This document shows positions 11,715 through 23,696 of a stretch of DNA of 64,000 nt, one piece after another. The position numbers and the translations under genes were made by a program. The stretch spans positions 3,263 to 67,262 of the forward strand of contig NW_005434539.1 of NCBI RefSeq assembly GCF_000315625.1, read 5' to 3'. This DNA is from Guillardia theta CCMP2712 (Eukaryota; Cryptophyceae; Pyrenomonadales; Geminigeraceae). Position 1 is the first letter of the stretch. Each line of letters begins with the position of its first letter. Under the pieces are notes generated by a model, which had not been told where the DNA came from, searched no databases, and saw only the letters and a program-made list of their open reading frames with translations.

Positions 11715-13871
11715 ATGAGGGAATTTATGATGATGGAGATGGAGATGGTGGTGGTGGTGGTGGTGGTGATGATGATGACGCTGATGCTGGTGCTGATGCT
11801 GATGGAGATTGCGATGATAACAATGAAGGGCAAGATGATCGATGAACTTTATTCTTCACGCTGACGTCGCTTCAGATCCCCATCAACTCGGAGGTCACGC
11901 TCACCGTGCTAGGAGAAGAAGCATGTATCTGCCCTTCACTAGACGTTCAGTACAACTGCATCAACAGCAACAACTACGAGTTCCTCGGTGTTTCAGGCAG
12001 TCTGGTCACTGTCGGCGAGCTCTTCAACAACTTCGGCTATGGATTCGCGTTCCGGAGGTCCGTAGACCCTAAGGCTCTCAAGTACACGACCTTCAACCAG
12101 GTGAGGCTGGAGGAGAAAGATGGAGAGGAAGCAAGAAGAAAATGAAGACAAGGATGATATGCAGAGGGATGGCAAGTAAGAGGGGAGAAATGAAGAGCAG
12201 GAGGAAGAGGAGGACCAGGAGGATGTCAGGAGTGAAGAGGAGGAGGAAGAGAAAGAAGGAAGGAAGAGGACGAGGAAGAGGACGAGGAAGAGGACGAGGA
12301 AGAGGACGAGGAGAGTTGAAGGCTCAGAATAGGAGACAGAAGGTTACTGCAGTAGTAACGCACATGCGCCTTTTACAGGCGATACTTTTTCTCCAGGAGC
12401 TTGGAACCCTTCAAGACATAGCCTCTCAGTGGCTGCCTGACGTACTTGACTCACCTGTTTCTGCTGCTGCTGCTGCTGCTCCTCCTCCTCCTCCTCCTCC
12501 TCCTCCTCCTCCTCCTCCTCCTCCTCCTCCTGTCTCATCTGTGCTTGCGTTTCAGCCCATGCCTCATCCTGAGTTTCATCTTCACGCTACATATCTCCCA
12601 TCCGTCGTCGTGCCCGCTCTCAATCTTTTAGCCATCGATCCCATCCCATGCTCCGTGTCCTTAGCCCTGACTCATTACTCCCTTGTGTGCCGCTTCGTTC
12701 TCTTCTCTTCTCTTCTCTTCTCTTCTCTTCTCTTCTCTTCTCTTCTCTTCTCTTCTCTTCTCTTCTCTTCTCTTCTCTTCTCTTCTCTTCTCTTCTCTTC
12801 TCTTCTCTTCTCTTCTCTTCTCTTCTCTTCTCTTCTCTTCTCTTCTCTTCTCTTCTCTTCTCTTCTCCTCTTACTCTCCTTTCCTCCGCTTCCCCTCTCA
12901 CTCTTCTTGATTTCAGGGTTCTCAGCTTGTGTGCCCGGGCTCAGGCCAGGGTCCCGTCACCCTGCAGCTGTACTCGAGCTGACGTTCGAGCTGGCTGCGC
13001 AAGTGACCCGAGGGCGCAGGAAGAACGTGTCCGGCCTCTTTCTCTTCACTGGCTGCGGAGTCCTGCTGGGGACTCTCATCGGACTAGGCGAGCTGCTGGT
13101 CAAGATCAGCATCGCCTGCTTCAAGTGCTGCATGGAGTTTAAGAAGAGGGTGAGGAGAGGAGGAGAGGAGAGAGGAGGAGAGCGGAGGAGGGAGGTCGAC
13201 TGAGGAGGGAGGTCGACTGAGGGGGGAGGTCGAATGAGGATTCAAGAGGGAAATGAGGGGAGGGAGGAGGGGAAGGTGAGTTGATGAGGGAAAGGGGGAG
13301 TAGGAGGAGAATGAGAGGGAGGACTGCGTTGTCTCATGGGTCTGGCAGGTTGAGGCTGAAATCAAAGATTATGCTGACACTGTGAAACGTGAGCAAGGGC
13401 TTCCTGTTGAGCCTGAGGTCCGACCTGCTCCCTGCTCCCGGCTCCCTGCTGCACGCCCCGTCTTGTCTCAGTCCTCTAATCCTGTCTCCTCCTGTCTCCT
13501 CCTGTCTCCTCCTGTCTCCTCCTGTCTCCTCCTGTCTCCTTTTCCCCAACTCCTTTCTCGCTGCTCCTCCCTCGTATCCCTCTCGTCCCCCTCTGGTCTA
13601 AGTGACTCTGGTCTCCTTCTTCCTGCTCGTCCTGTGCTTCTCATGCTCTCACGCAGCTCTCCGAGCACGGAAGGTTTGTACAGAACATTGTTGACTCACT
13701 GGATGATACCAAGGTGCGAAGGAGGGAGGGAGGGAGGGAGGGAGGGAGGGAGGGAGGGAGGGAGGGAGGGAGGGAGGGAGGGAACATTGTTTTCAGCGAG
13801 GATGATAATTTTGTTTCTTGCAGGAGAAAATTCAGGAGATTGAGAGCATTTTAAGGAGGGTAAACAAGTGA
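9859..13871 (+). CDS. Ionotropic glutamate receptor-like channel, multi-exon
   Basis: The start at 9859 gives a signal peptide (MKFTSPILLLLLLSLPTSRA); ATG at 9823 is an alternative. Phase-matched short introns join exons encoding the first half of the ligand-binding domain (VPPFVNIEDPEA, then IDLLEQIKTLL, then FTQPFLQNGFVLVTR), M1, the pore loop and M3 (SLLQLFGAAARTPVTVAGK, then SVYTGNLNSFLSS, the counterpart of SYTANLAAFL), the second half (ELFNNFGYGFAFRR, AILFLQELGTLQDIASQW) and M4 (VSGLFLFTGCGVLLGTLIGL). Small 3' exons end in a coiled tail at TGA 13869-13871. No large amino-terminal (LIVBP-type) domain is visible between the signal peptide and the ligand domain. Large introns carry microsatellites. 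The exon join just before M4 (about 12916) was not resolved. Likely an extracellular-ligand-gated cation channel at the plasma membrane; the ligand is unknown. Confidence 0.88.
11635..11770. repeat. (CTG)n-(ATG)n-(GGT)n trinucleotide repeats in an intron
   Basis: About fifteen CTG units, then about eleven ATG units, then GGT units, inside the intron between the glutamate-receptor exons ending near 11528 and starting near 11876. Poly-Leu/Ala/Asp frames here are artefacts. Confidence 0.9.
12265..12312. repeat. 12-bp tandem repeat (GAGGACGAGGAA)n in an intron
   Basis: About four copies in the intron preceding the AILFLQELG exon of the glutamate-receptor-like gene. Confidence 0.8.
12463..12531. 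repeat. (CTG)n-(CTC)n trinucleotide repeat in an intron
   Basis: CTG units followed by about 18 CTC units, just downstream of the exon ending SQWLPD in the glutamate-receptor-like gene. Confidence 0.9.
12697..12869. repeat. (TTCTC)n pentanucleotide microsatellite in an intron
   Basis: About 33 nearly perfect copies of TTCTC upstream of the M4 exon of the glutamate-receptor-like gene. Assembly length here may not be exact. Confidence 0.95.
13484..13542. repeat. 10-bp tandem repeat (TCTCCTCCTG)n in an intron
   Basis: Five to six copies in the intron between two small 3' exons of the glutamate-receptor-like gene. Confidence 0.8.
13719..13783. repeat. (GGGA)n tetranucleotide repeat in the last intron
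   Basis: About 16 copies between the exon ending SLDDTK and the final exon EKIQEIESILRRVNK of the glutamate-receptor-like gene. Confidence 0.95.
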
Positions 13872-13955
13872 ACACCAAGTTTCAAACAACAACTTTTTTT
13901 ATCTCCTCTCATCCTACTCCCTCTCCCCTCCCGCCCTCTGCCTTCCTCCTCCAAC

Positions 13956-16900
13956 TCAGCTGGTCAGCCGCATGGGAGCAAGAGGAGGAGACTGCATCCC
14001 TGACTCCGATCGCTTTCCTGCCTTGACCAGCGCCTTGACGAACTTGCGCGCTACTTTCGAGAGGAGGAGGAGGGAGAGTAGCTCCTTCCAAAGATCTTCC
14101 GCGCTCTTCTCAAAGTTCTTGTTGATTTTCTTCCACAACACGCAGTCGATGGGGCCGATCTCTTCCGACTGCCTCACCTGCAGTGCATTCTTGGCGTTGA
14201 GGATGGCATGCCGGAGCTCTGACAGCATCTGGAGCGCGTGCTCGGCAGCAGAGCGCGAGTAGGCGATGGAGAGCTGGGAAGAGTCAGAGGAGGAGGAGGA
14301 GGAGGAGGTTGAGGAGGAGGTCGTCTTCATCCCTTTGAGGGTCCAGAGCGTTCGCTTCACAAGAGGATCGATCATATTGCTCCACTTCTTGATGCTGGGA
14401 CCCATCTCTTCCTTGATCCAACGCAGAGCCGCGCTCTCAGGGCTGTTGGACAAGATCGTAGCCACCCTCCCTTCCAGCTGCACCGCCCTTGCTCTGATCA
14501 CCTCAACCGATCCCTCGTCCTTCCTGGCCGTCCCGAGTTCCTCCTGCCTCTTCCCACCTGCCTCCTCCAGCATGGCGGCGACACTCTTCTTCCCATGGCG
14601 CAGCGCGTCGTCGAGCGGCGTCATCTCGAACCTGTCCCTGGTGTTGACGTTGATGCCTTCACAGCTCAGCAGGAACTCGATCACCGACGTCGACCCGCAG
14701 GAGGCTGCGAGGTGAAGAGCAGTCCTCCGATCGTAGTCTCCCGTGTTCACCTCGATGCCGTTCTCCACCAGCACCTTGATGTTCACCACCATGTTCTTTG
14801 ATGCGAACGAACACATCTTAGCCGCGTACTCCTCCATTTTCCTCTGCAGGCTAGCTCCATGCTCTCTCAGCACCACCTGCACCTGCGCTGCTGCCCTGAT
14901 GTCGAAGTGATGCCTGACCGCGTCCTCCAACGGAGTTCCCATGAACCTGTCCTGCGCCTCCACGTTCGCCTGCCTGCTCAGCAAGAACTCCACCAGCTCC
15001 ACGTGCCCCTCGCACGCTGCCAGGTGCAGCGCCGTCCTCCCGTCGTAGTCACTGTCGTTGACGTTGACACCGTTGTCAAGCAGCCGCCGCACCTGCTCCA
15101 CGTTCCCCGCGTACGCAGCCTCGCACAGCTCAACGCCGATCTGGTTGCCGGGCAGGGAGTACTTGATCCCGGGTATCGCCTCCCGCATCACCCGCACCAC
15201 CTCGTCGTGCTTGTTCCTCACTGCGTCGTTGACGGGCGTGTTGTCGTAGTTGTCCTTCTGATTAGGATCTGCCCGCATCTCCAGCAAGAACCTCACCATC
15301 TCCTGATGCCCCTCGCTCGCCGCCACGTGCAGTGCCGTCCTGTTGGCGCCGTCCCGATCAAGGACGGTGACGTCACCGGAGGAGCAGAGGGAGCGGACCT
15401 TGCCCAGGTCGCCAGCGGCGGCGGCGGTGAGGAGGAGATTGATTCTCTCAGCTTTCCTCTGCAGCTTCAGCTGGGAGATCTTGTCGGTCGACTGCTCGTT
15501 GCCCCCGCTCCCAGCGTCGCTCTCCTCCCCACTGTTGAACTCGGAGTTGGACGTCTCCTCGCCCTCCTCGCCCTCGCTCTTGTTCTGCACGCTCGGCTCG
15601 CTCCTCTTGCGGCCTCTCGACCGGAGGGAGGAAACGTTGGACCCCTTGGCGCTCGAGTTGAAGCTGATCCTGCTGGAATGCTTGCTGCTGCCTCCTGCCT
15701 GTGACTTGGTGACGATCTCGAAGCTCCTCAGCGCGTTTTTGGCGACCACGTCCTCGTCCTTGGGATGGTTCTTGAGGAGGTCGAAGAACGCCTTCCTGTC
15801 CAGCTTCATGCAGATCGCTCCGTTCTTGGACGCCCTTGCTGTGTGGAAGTGCCGGGTACCGAAGAAGAAAGAGATGCTTCCTACCGCCTGATGCGCCCGT
15901 CTGACGTTCTCCACCACGTCCTTGCCGTTACTCTCCTGCACCTCCTCCACAGACCCGTTGACGACAAAGAACATCTCCTTGCAGACTGTGGAGGATGGTC
16001 AGGGAGGATGAATGGTGGAGTAGAGGAAGGAAGGAAGGAGACCGGAGAGTACTCAAACGAGGAGGGGGCGGAGAGAGGACAAGGAGGACATCACTATGAG
16101 AGTAGTAGAAGAAGTTTGACGAGGACGGGAGAGGAGGACGAGAGAGGTGGAAGAAGAACAACAAGTCCGTCCTCACCTTCCGAGATGTTGTAGAGATGCT
16201 CCTCCGGAGCAAACGACACCTCACACAGCAGCACGCACACGTCGTCAAGCATGTGTTCAGTGCAGTCCTTGAAGAGCTCGACGGAGTCCAGGTACTCCCG
16301 GGATATGAACCGAGCGACCTCTATTCGCAGGCCATGGCTCAGGTCCTTGAAGATTATCCCTTGATCCAACGACGAGCCGCTGCGGATAGCCTGAAAGTGG
16401 TTGCGGATCTCATCCTTGAGCTGGGGGGAGAAGGTCGGGTTGGAGACGAAGGAGTCAACCACCTCCATCTGCTCTCTCATCTTCACTACGTCCTCATCTT
16501 TCTTCATGACAAGCGTCGACACCTCACCGACGATGACGCGGAACAAGGTCATGTTCAGGCACATGAGCACTATTGTGAAGCCGATCTCGACCACGTTCTG
16601 CGGGATCAGCGCTCCTACGGCCCCGTTGACCGTCAGCGTCGTCGACACCCAGTAGAAGCAGAGCAAGTAGCGCTCCCACGTGGTAGACCCCTCCTCCATC
16701 CCGATAGTTTCGCCCCGTGGGTACGTCTCGTTGACGAACTGGGGGGACACGTAGTTCCAACTGATCGCCTGCTGGGGGAACCAGTACCGGTAGGAGCGCC
16801 CCAGGAAGTACCAGGTGCATGCGGAGAGGTGGAGAGTAGCGACTATGATCTTGCCAAGGGTGTGTATCATCCCGTGACCGTTCCTCGCCTGATACCTCCG

Positions 16901-19728
16901 GAGGTTGGAGGAGGAGGCGTGGAAGCGAGCTCGCACGAGGACGATCTTGTTGAGCCGCAGCCAGCAGCAGACCTCATAGGAGGCACCGCAGAAATGAGCG
17001 AACCAGTCGAGGGGAAAGACGGCGACGAGGACGAGAAGGTCCATCTTTCTCAGGATCTTGGCGCGGTCGGTAATCCATACAGATTTGCTGTTCTTGTACG
17101 CCGTGTTGGTCTCGACGAGCAGGTGGAGGTAGAGGAGGACGTCGGGGACGAGGCGCGTGCAGAGCTCGGGGGAGCTGGTGATGCTCGACCAGGGGAGGAA
17201 GCCAATGCGGATGGGGTCGAGGACGAACTCGAAGAAGCTGACGTATCTCATGAGGAACTTCCAGGAGGACATGAGGGAGCTGTAAGGGTTGAGAGCCGAT
17301 CCCATGAACACAGCGCTCCTCTCTAACGCGCTCTTCTTCTCTCGCACCACCTTGCAGATCTCGCTCCAGGTCAGCTTGTCCTCCGTAACTGTCTCCCTGT
17401 CGAAGAAGTCCCGGAACTCCTCGCAGTTGTACTCAGTTATCTTCCACTTGCGCTCCGAGTAGATGCGCGTCAGGAACCTCTTGATCTTGTGGTTGGGAAT
17501 CGGGTCTGACATGCTGCCAACAGTCTGTAGGAACTCTTTCTCCCACACGTTGAGGTTTGCTTGACCGAACTCGTTCGTCAGTTTCTTGTTCCCTACCCAC
17601 CTTAAGGAGTTCAAGTAGCCTCTCAGTCTGACCTCTTCGTTCCCGTCCTGATCTCTTGACTCGGAGTCCTTGTCGTGGCTGGTCTTCCCCTTGGCATCCT
17701 CCTCGTCCTCGTCCTCGTCCTCCTCCTTCCCGCTGCTACCCGGCTCAAGGAGGTTGATCCATCGCCTCCAGAAGTCTTCGCAGGTGACAACTTCGCTCTT
17801 TTCCTCCTCCTCCTCTTGCGCAAACACGTCGAGGAAGCACTGCAGGCCTGACTCTCCGATGAAAGGCTGGATGCTTTCCAGATGAGTCTGAAGAACAGAG
17901 TTGGACCCTAGCGAGAGTTTCTTCCAGAGGTCATGGAGAGAGAAGAAAAAGGATCTTACTCGCTCTCTCTCTTCCAGTGGCAGCTTCTCAGCTTTGGCCC
18001 CTCCTCTGATCCCTTCCACCTTCTGATCCAGCAGCACCTGCTGGAGGGACGAGGAGGACGAAGCTCGGCCGAATTTGGTCGGAGACCCGGGAGAGCTGGG
18101 CTGAGCTGTCCTGGGCCTGTCCGACCTGGTCTTGTGCATTGCTGGGAGATGGTTGACGGAGAAGTCAGGAACAAGGTGGAGGACCTTCTGATTGTAGACA
18201 TACTCGCTCATGTTACACAGGAAGTCCTTCTTCCCTTGCTCGGTCTGGCCTCCCAGCATCTCCATCACGCTCTCCATAGGAACGTAGAGAACTACAGTCG
18301 CGTCTGTCGTCGCTCTCACTACAAACGGAGCCTGAGACCCTGTCAGGGCCTGGTAGCACCCAAAGTAATCTCCGCTGTGTAGCTGGAAGTCGACCTCAGA
18401 GACCGGGCTGCCGCTTGCCTGTCCTCCCACTTGCTCGCCCAGCTCTGCTGCCAGCACCATGTTCGCACCTCCGTCAAGGAGCAGCAGCATGAACCGCTTC
18501 TTGTCGTCCTTGCCGTCGTAGATGACTTCGTTCTTCCTCCAGTACTTCTTCTTGCTCCCTCCTGCCAACTTTGCGGCCGTCGTCTCGTCCAGCAGCCCTC
18601 CCACCTTCGATTTGAGCAGGCCCAACGTGAGCTCGTCTATCTTGATGTCAATGAGCAGCTTGCGGAGCTTGCCGCTCCTGCTCAAGACGTCCGTAAGCGT
18701 CAGGCTCTTCCCCTCCTCCTCCTGCTTCACAGGCTTTGCCTCATCTATGATCTCCTCCACCTCCACGCTCTCCGTCGACGCTGACAGTCGCTCCAGAGCT
18801 GTTGAGATGCTTTTGGCCGTCACGCCCTCCCCGCCCCCGGTCTCGCTGCAGAAGATACTCTTGACAAGCTCGTATGCCGCCTCCATCTCCACCAGTCGCA
18901 GCGCAAGACCTCGGAAGGTGACGGCAGCGAGTTTCTCCCACTTCATCCCATGGTTCGCGACGCTCTCCTGCGCCTCCAGCAGCTGGTCCAGCTCCTCGTA
19001 GAGCGCCATCTCCTCGTCAGAGTCAAGCTCGCCCTCATACTCAAAGTCTCGCTCCTCTCCCACATTCTTCTCGAGATCAACCATGGCTGCCTTGCACTCC
19101 TGCAGAAGGCGGGAAGGGATCTTCCAGCCTCCTCCCCCCCTGCCCTCAGACCTGTCGGGCGACCTGCTCGAGCTCCTGGCCAGCAGCGGCAGGTCTGTCG
19201 AGCTCATCCTCCCATCACTTGCCGGCATCACATCAAGCTCAGTCGTCCACAAGCTGCTCAGGTTGTAGGTGGCCTCCAAGGTCTTGGAAGCGTTCCAGGC
19301 TTTCAGCGGCCTCGCAGCGCTGAGCTCCATGGAGCTGCTCTCCCCAACGTCAATGCTAATTGACCTCCTCATGGTCACCTTCTCCGTTCCTGTCAGCATC
19401 GCGTCGAGAGTCTTCCGCATGTCAACAGTCAAGTCCTTGATCTTCTCCCCGACCGACCGGAGCTCCTTGGTCACGAGGCTGGTCTCGGAGATGAGCTCTA
19501 TCGCTAGCTCCATGTGCTTGCTGCTCGACATGTACCAGGCATGCATCTCTTCCTCGCTCATCCTGGTGGGGCTCGTCCGGTCGAACCCTTTCTCTATCAG
19601 CTTCTTGATCAGCAGCCTGACGTCGGCGATAGAGATGCTGTCAATCTGCTGCAGAAACTCTGCTCCTTCTGCTGTGTCCTTGTAGATCCCCAAGTCCCCT
19701 CCCCAGCCTGAAACGGCCAATCAGAACT

Positions 19729-19772
<44 letters not shown>

Positions 19773-22700
19773 TCTCCTGCTTCTCCTGCTCCTCCTCCAA
19801 TTTCTTCACCTTCTCCTCGTTTCCTCCTACTCTTTCTGCTTTTTGATCTCTCTCTCCCCCTCCTCCCTTTTCTTCTCCTCACACACGCAGCAAGATACTA
19901 GTTATTCTACACTAACAACACTTACTTTGAATCAGCTTGCCACAGTATCGATGGTACAACGTTCCTCCCCGTAACGTGTCGTCTAACGGTGTTCCTCCCC
20001 ACCTGTCTTTGCATCCGGGATCTGCGCTGACTCCAAGGAGAAAGTTGACAGCGAGGATGCGAGCTTCTGCCGCAGCAAGGTGCACTGAAGAGAAGTCAGT
20101 TGGAGGAGGAAGCGAGAAGACGGAGAACGAAAAGGTGGAGGAGAAAGTGGGAGGAGAGTAGAGGAAGGAGAGCAGGAGTGAAGTCAATCAGAAAGCAATA
20201 AGGAGAGCATGGAGAAGAAGGAAAAACAGGCAAGGAAAGCAAGGGAAGGGTGATGTAGAGGAGGAGGAGGAGGAGGAGGAGGAGGAGGAGGAGGAGGAGG
20301 AGGAGGAGGGAGGAGGAGGAGGAGGAGGAGGATGAGAAGCGTGTTTCTAACATGGATATCGGAAATCGTAGTCGCCGACATCCACCGGAGTCCCATACTC
20401 ATGCATCAGACGCAACTTCCGCAGGTCGCCGCTGCTGGCAGCCCCGCACATCTCCTCCACCCCGACGTACTGGGGCATCGACCCGCCCTTGGCCTTGAGC
20501 AGGGTGGCGACGAGCGAGTGGCCGTTGAGCAGAGCGTCCTGCAAGGGAGTTCCCTTCCACCTGTCGTGTGGGCTGGGATCTGCCTTGTGGGCTAGGAGGA
20601 ACTCCACGATCTTTTCATGCCCTTCGGCGCTCGCAACATGCAGCGCCGTCCTGTTGTCGTAGTCGCCCAGGTTCGGCTGCACTCCGTTTTCGATGAGCCT
20701 CCTGACCTGCGCCAGGTCGCCGTTGCCTGCAGCCGTACAGAGAGCAGAGGCTGGGTTGTCGATGTCCAGGGACGCCTTCCACTGGGTGAGAAGCCCCACG
20801 ATGAGGGTCTGCTTGTGGGAGATGGCCTCCTGCAGTGGCGTGTTGCCCCAGCGATCCTTGATGTTCTTGTCTGCTCCATGGTTGAGAAGTACCTGCGTCC
20901 TGATGGTCAAGGACAAGAGAGGAGGAGAAGGAGGAGGAGGAGGAGGAGGAGGAGGAGGAGGAGGAGGAAGAGGAGGAAGTGAGGAGGATTACGAGAAAGA
21001 GGTGATGGAGAAAAGGAAGTTGAGGAGGAGGAGACGGTGGTGAGACAAGGAAGGCAAGGAGAACGAGATCGTGATGGTGATGGTTGAAACAGAAGAGGTG
21101 GAAATGGAGGAGATGAAGAGGAAGAGGAAGAGGAAGGAGGAGGAGGAGGAGGTGGAAAAGGAGGAGGAAGAGGCAAGAGGAGGCCTCACCTCTACCATGC
21201 GGTAGTTTCCTTCAGCGCAGGCGATGTGTAGCACAGTCCTGCCGTCATAGTTTTTCTCGTCGATGTTGGCTCCCTGCCGCAGCAAGATCCTGACAGTGTC
21301 CACATCTCCCACATGGGCAGCATGGCAGAGGGAAAAGAACTGCTGCTCGGCTCTCGTCCGCATCGACTCTGTTATCCTCCTCTTAATCTCCATCTTCTGC
21401 TTGTCATGCACGTCCTCCTCGGACCCGGGCAGGGGCAGACCGTTGTTGTCGAGATCGAACGATCGAAGGATATTCTCACTGATCATAAGCTGCTCCTCCG
21501 GGTAGTTGCTGAAGATTTCAGCGCTATCCTCCTGCTTGAGCACAAGGAGCTGAACGTCTCCATCCAGCCTCGCCTTGATCGTGTTCACGTGGTTGATGCC
21601 GAGGAAAAAAGGAACCTGTCGTCAGAGTGAGCACGACAACAGCAGAGGTGCAGGCAGGAGGGGACGATACCTCTCCTACCACAGGAGCCATGTCGGGGAC
21701 GTCGTTGCGGATCACGCCGATCACATGCTCTTGCTCGTCTATGACTTGCACCGACCCGATGTGCACGAAGTAAACTTCTCGAGGAATCTGAGGAGAGTCG
21801 AGCAGAGTTAGAGGAGACGATGGTAAGCTCTCATAGTCAGACCTCGTCTTTCTGAACAATCTCCTCTCCTGGCATGAAGTGCATCAAGCGCAGTTTCGTC
21901 ATCAGAGCCTTTGCTTGCAAGTCAGCTCAGGGGCATCCAGCGCCCAATCACTCACATTGAAGAACTTGGAGTTGCAACCATTCATGAACTTTCCCCTAGT
22001 CGCGCACTTGTCCATGATGGTGCGATAGTTGGCCTCTGCCACCTTGATCTTCAGTGACCGCGGCAAATCCATCCTCGTCCCTGCTCGGTTCTGGAGGTTC
22101 TTGGTGTACTGGAACTCGTAGTACTGGCTCACTCGCTCCTGCAGCTCGATCGGGATCTGTTTCGCAGTCATGAACTGTCGAACTTTTTCCATGTGCTCCT
22201 TGTGCGCTTCGGCCGATGGGTCCTTGCGGACAAGGTAGTTGAGGAGAGTACCCAAGATCAGACCTTGGAGGTAGACCTGGCACTTGGCATCAGACAAAAA
22301 GCAGGATGTTTCTGGTCCTTCTTACTTGTAGCATCATGACCAGAAGAGAAAATAGCATCTCCTGCACATTGTTGGGGATGCCGATGTCGTACCCCAGAGT
22401 TGACAGGGCGTTAAGGCCTTTGTATCTGCACACAAAGTGAGACGAGAAAAATTGTTTGGAAGGGCTTCACATGCAGAGGAGGTAGTTCTCTGCCTCCGGA
22501 CTTGTATGTATGCTGTAAAGTGGTAGGATCTGCTCGAAGTCGTACACCTGCAGGCTGTCAGCTGCCGGTGCAACCTTGCTGCTTCAGAGCTCACCCATGT
22601 CTTGTGAGAGAAATCCTGCGTTCTCGCAAGAAAGTAGAGAATACACCCCACCCAGTGGGAGGACAGCAGGATCACGAGGCCGACGTTGATGGCTTGAAGC

Positions 22701-23696
22701 TTCTGCACGCTGAATCTCAAATCTTTCGTCATCGACTCGAAGTACTTGATCAGACGGCTCATCCTAATCACAACTTTTGGTATGGTTGACAACCACCACA
22801 GCCAGATCAGGTAAGAGTCTGCAGGGAGGGTCAAGCTAACGGCCTGCGTTACCGTCAGATGCTCTGTATTGGAAGAGATGCTAACATACATAGTAGGTGG
22901 TAAGAGAGAGAAATAATTGAGGGAATTTGTATTTGAGGTAATACTTGGCAACTCCTCTGAGCGTATCGACAGGCTCTTCCTGACCGGAATACGTTCCAGC
23001 CGGTATGATGGTAATCAGGTTCAAGAAAGCATCAACAACAAAGAAGAAATCGCAAGTGATGTCGGTGAACAGTATCCAGTTTGCTGAGTTGAATCCTGGG
23101 CTGCAGAACCCAAGACGAAAGGGAAAGGCCCAGATCTCGTAGGAGAGCGGAATCATCATAAAACGGTTCCATTCGCTCAGGAGTTTGGCGTCTGCATTCA
23201 ACAGCCTTATCCTGTTCATGTTGCTGCTCTTTGGAAGTTTGAAGCTAACGTGATATGATTCTTTCTTTGACTTACGGCGACTGAATTCAGAAGTTGATTT
23301 TACAAGTATGGGAACGATTCTGCGCTTTTTCCCCATGATGCCTCCTTTGAACAGGTCTTGATACCCATTCTCGGAGCCTTTCCTCTTGTTGTTAGAACTG
23401 GCAGAAATCCAGACCGGTTCTTTAGTCATGTCGTCAGAACAGGTTATAAACTCGTGCAGTATGTAGATCTTGGGCTCTCGAAAGGGGTCGTTGCTTTGAC
23501 TTGAGGAAGTATACGGAAAGAAATCGTTACTTGCTGATTTCGTTAGCACGGCACTGGCCATTCCCGGGAGGGGCACCAGTGAGTTCCACGCAGCAGGATC
23601 CTCCTGAAGCGCTTGGCTCGAATGCGATCTCGTGCTTCGATTCGAGCACGCGTCTTCATTTTCCGCGTGCCTGGGGTGCATGGTTGGCGATTTCAT
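13956..23696 (-). CDS. Tandem double channel: two six-TM cation-channel modules with cyclic-nucleotide-binding and ankyrin domains in one predicted polypeptide
   Basis: ATG at 23696 opens module 1: S1-S2 (ANWILFTDITCDFFFVV), S4 (IPKVVIRMSRLIKYF), S5, a pore loop reading ALSTLGYDIGIPN, S6 and C-linker (VYLQGLILGTLLNYLVRKD), a cyclic-nucleotide-binding (CNBD) fold over about 21900-21400, and ankyrin repeats. Phase-matched splices (introns 20893-21189, 20085-20351 and 19708-19925, the last with donor GTAAGT) carry the ankyrin frame without a stop into a 3.5-kb exon (16177-19707). That exon encodes a helical region, a second CNBD-like fold (KRFMLLLLDGG, LHSGDYFGCYQ), a second channel module with pore STTLTVNGAVGALIPQN, and the start of a third CNBD. 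The last exon (13956-15985, intron 15986-16176) finishes this CNBD and adds more ankyrin repeats. Predicted length is about 2,800 residues. Each half resembles plant-type Shaker/AKT-like or CNG channels. Which ions pass is unclear because neither pore has GYGD. The S2-S3 splice near 22900 was not resolved. Confidence 0.8.
19733..19792. repeat. (CTCCTG)n hexamer tract in the joining intron
   Basis: About nine copies inside intron 19708-19925 of the double-channel gene. Same unit as at 798-873. Confidence 0.9.
20257..20331. repeat. (GGA)n trinucleotide repeat in an intron
   Basis: About 24 copies in intron 20085-20351 of the double-channel gene. Confidence 0.9.
20925..20972. repeat. (GGA)n trinucleotide repeat in an intron
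   Basis: About 15 copies in intron 20893-21189 of the double-channel gene. Confidence 0.9.

Noticed and set aside
12142-13203. Long frame across the glutamate-receptor 3' region
   Set aside because: Mostly translation of GGA, CTC and TTCTC repeats in introns; only small parts overlap real exons, in other frames.
14859-15704. 281-codon + strand frame
   Set aside because: His/Val/Leu-rich antisense shadow of the ankyrin exon of the double channel.
16196-17326. 376-codon + strand frame
   Set aside because: Antisense shadow of the second channel module; no family features.
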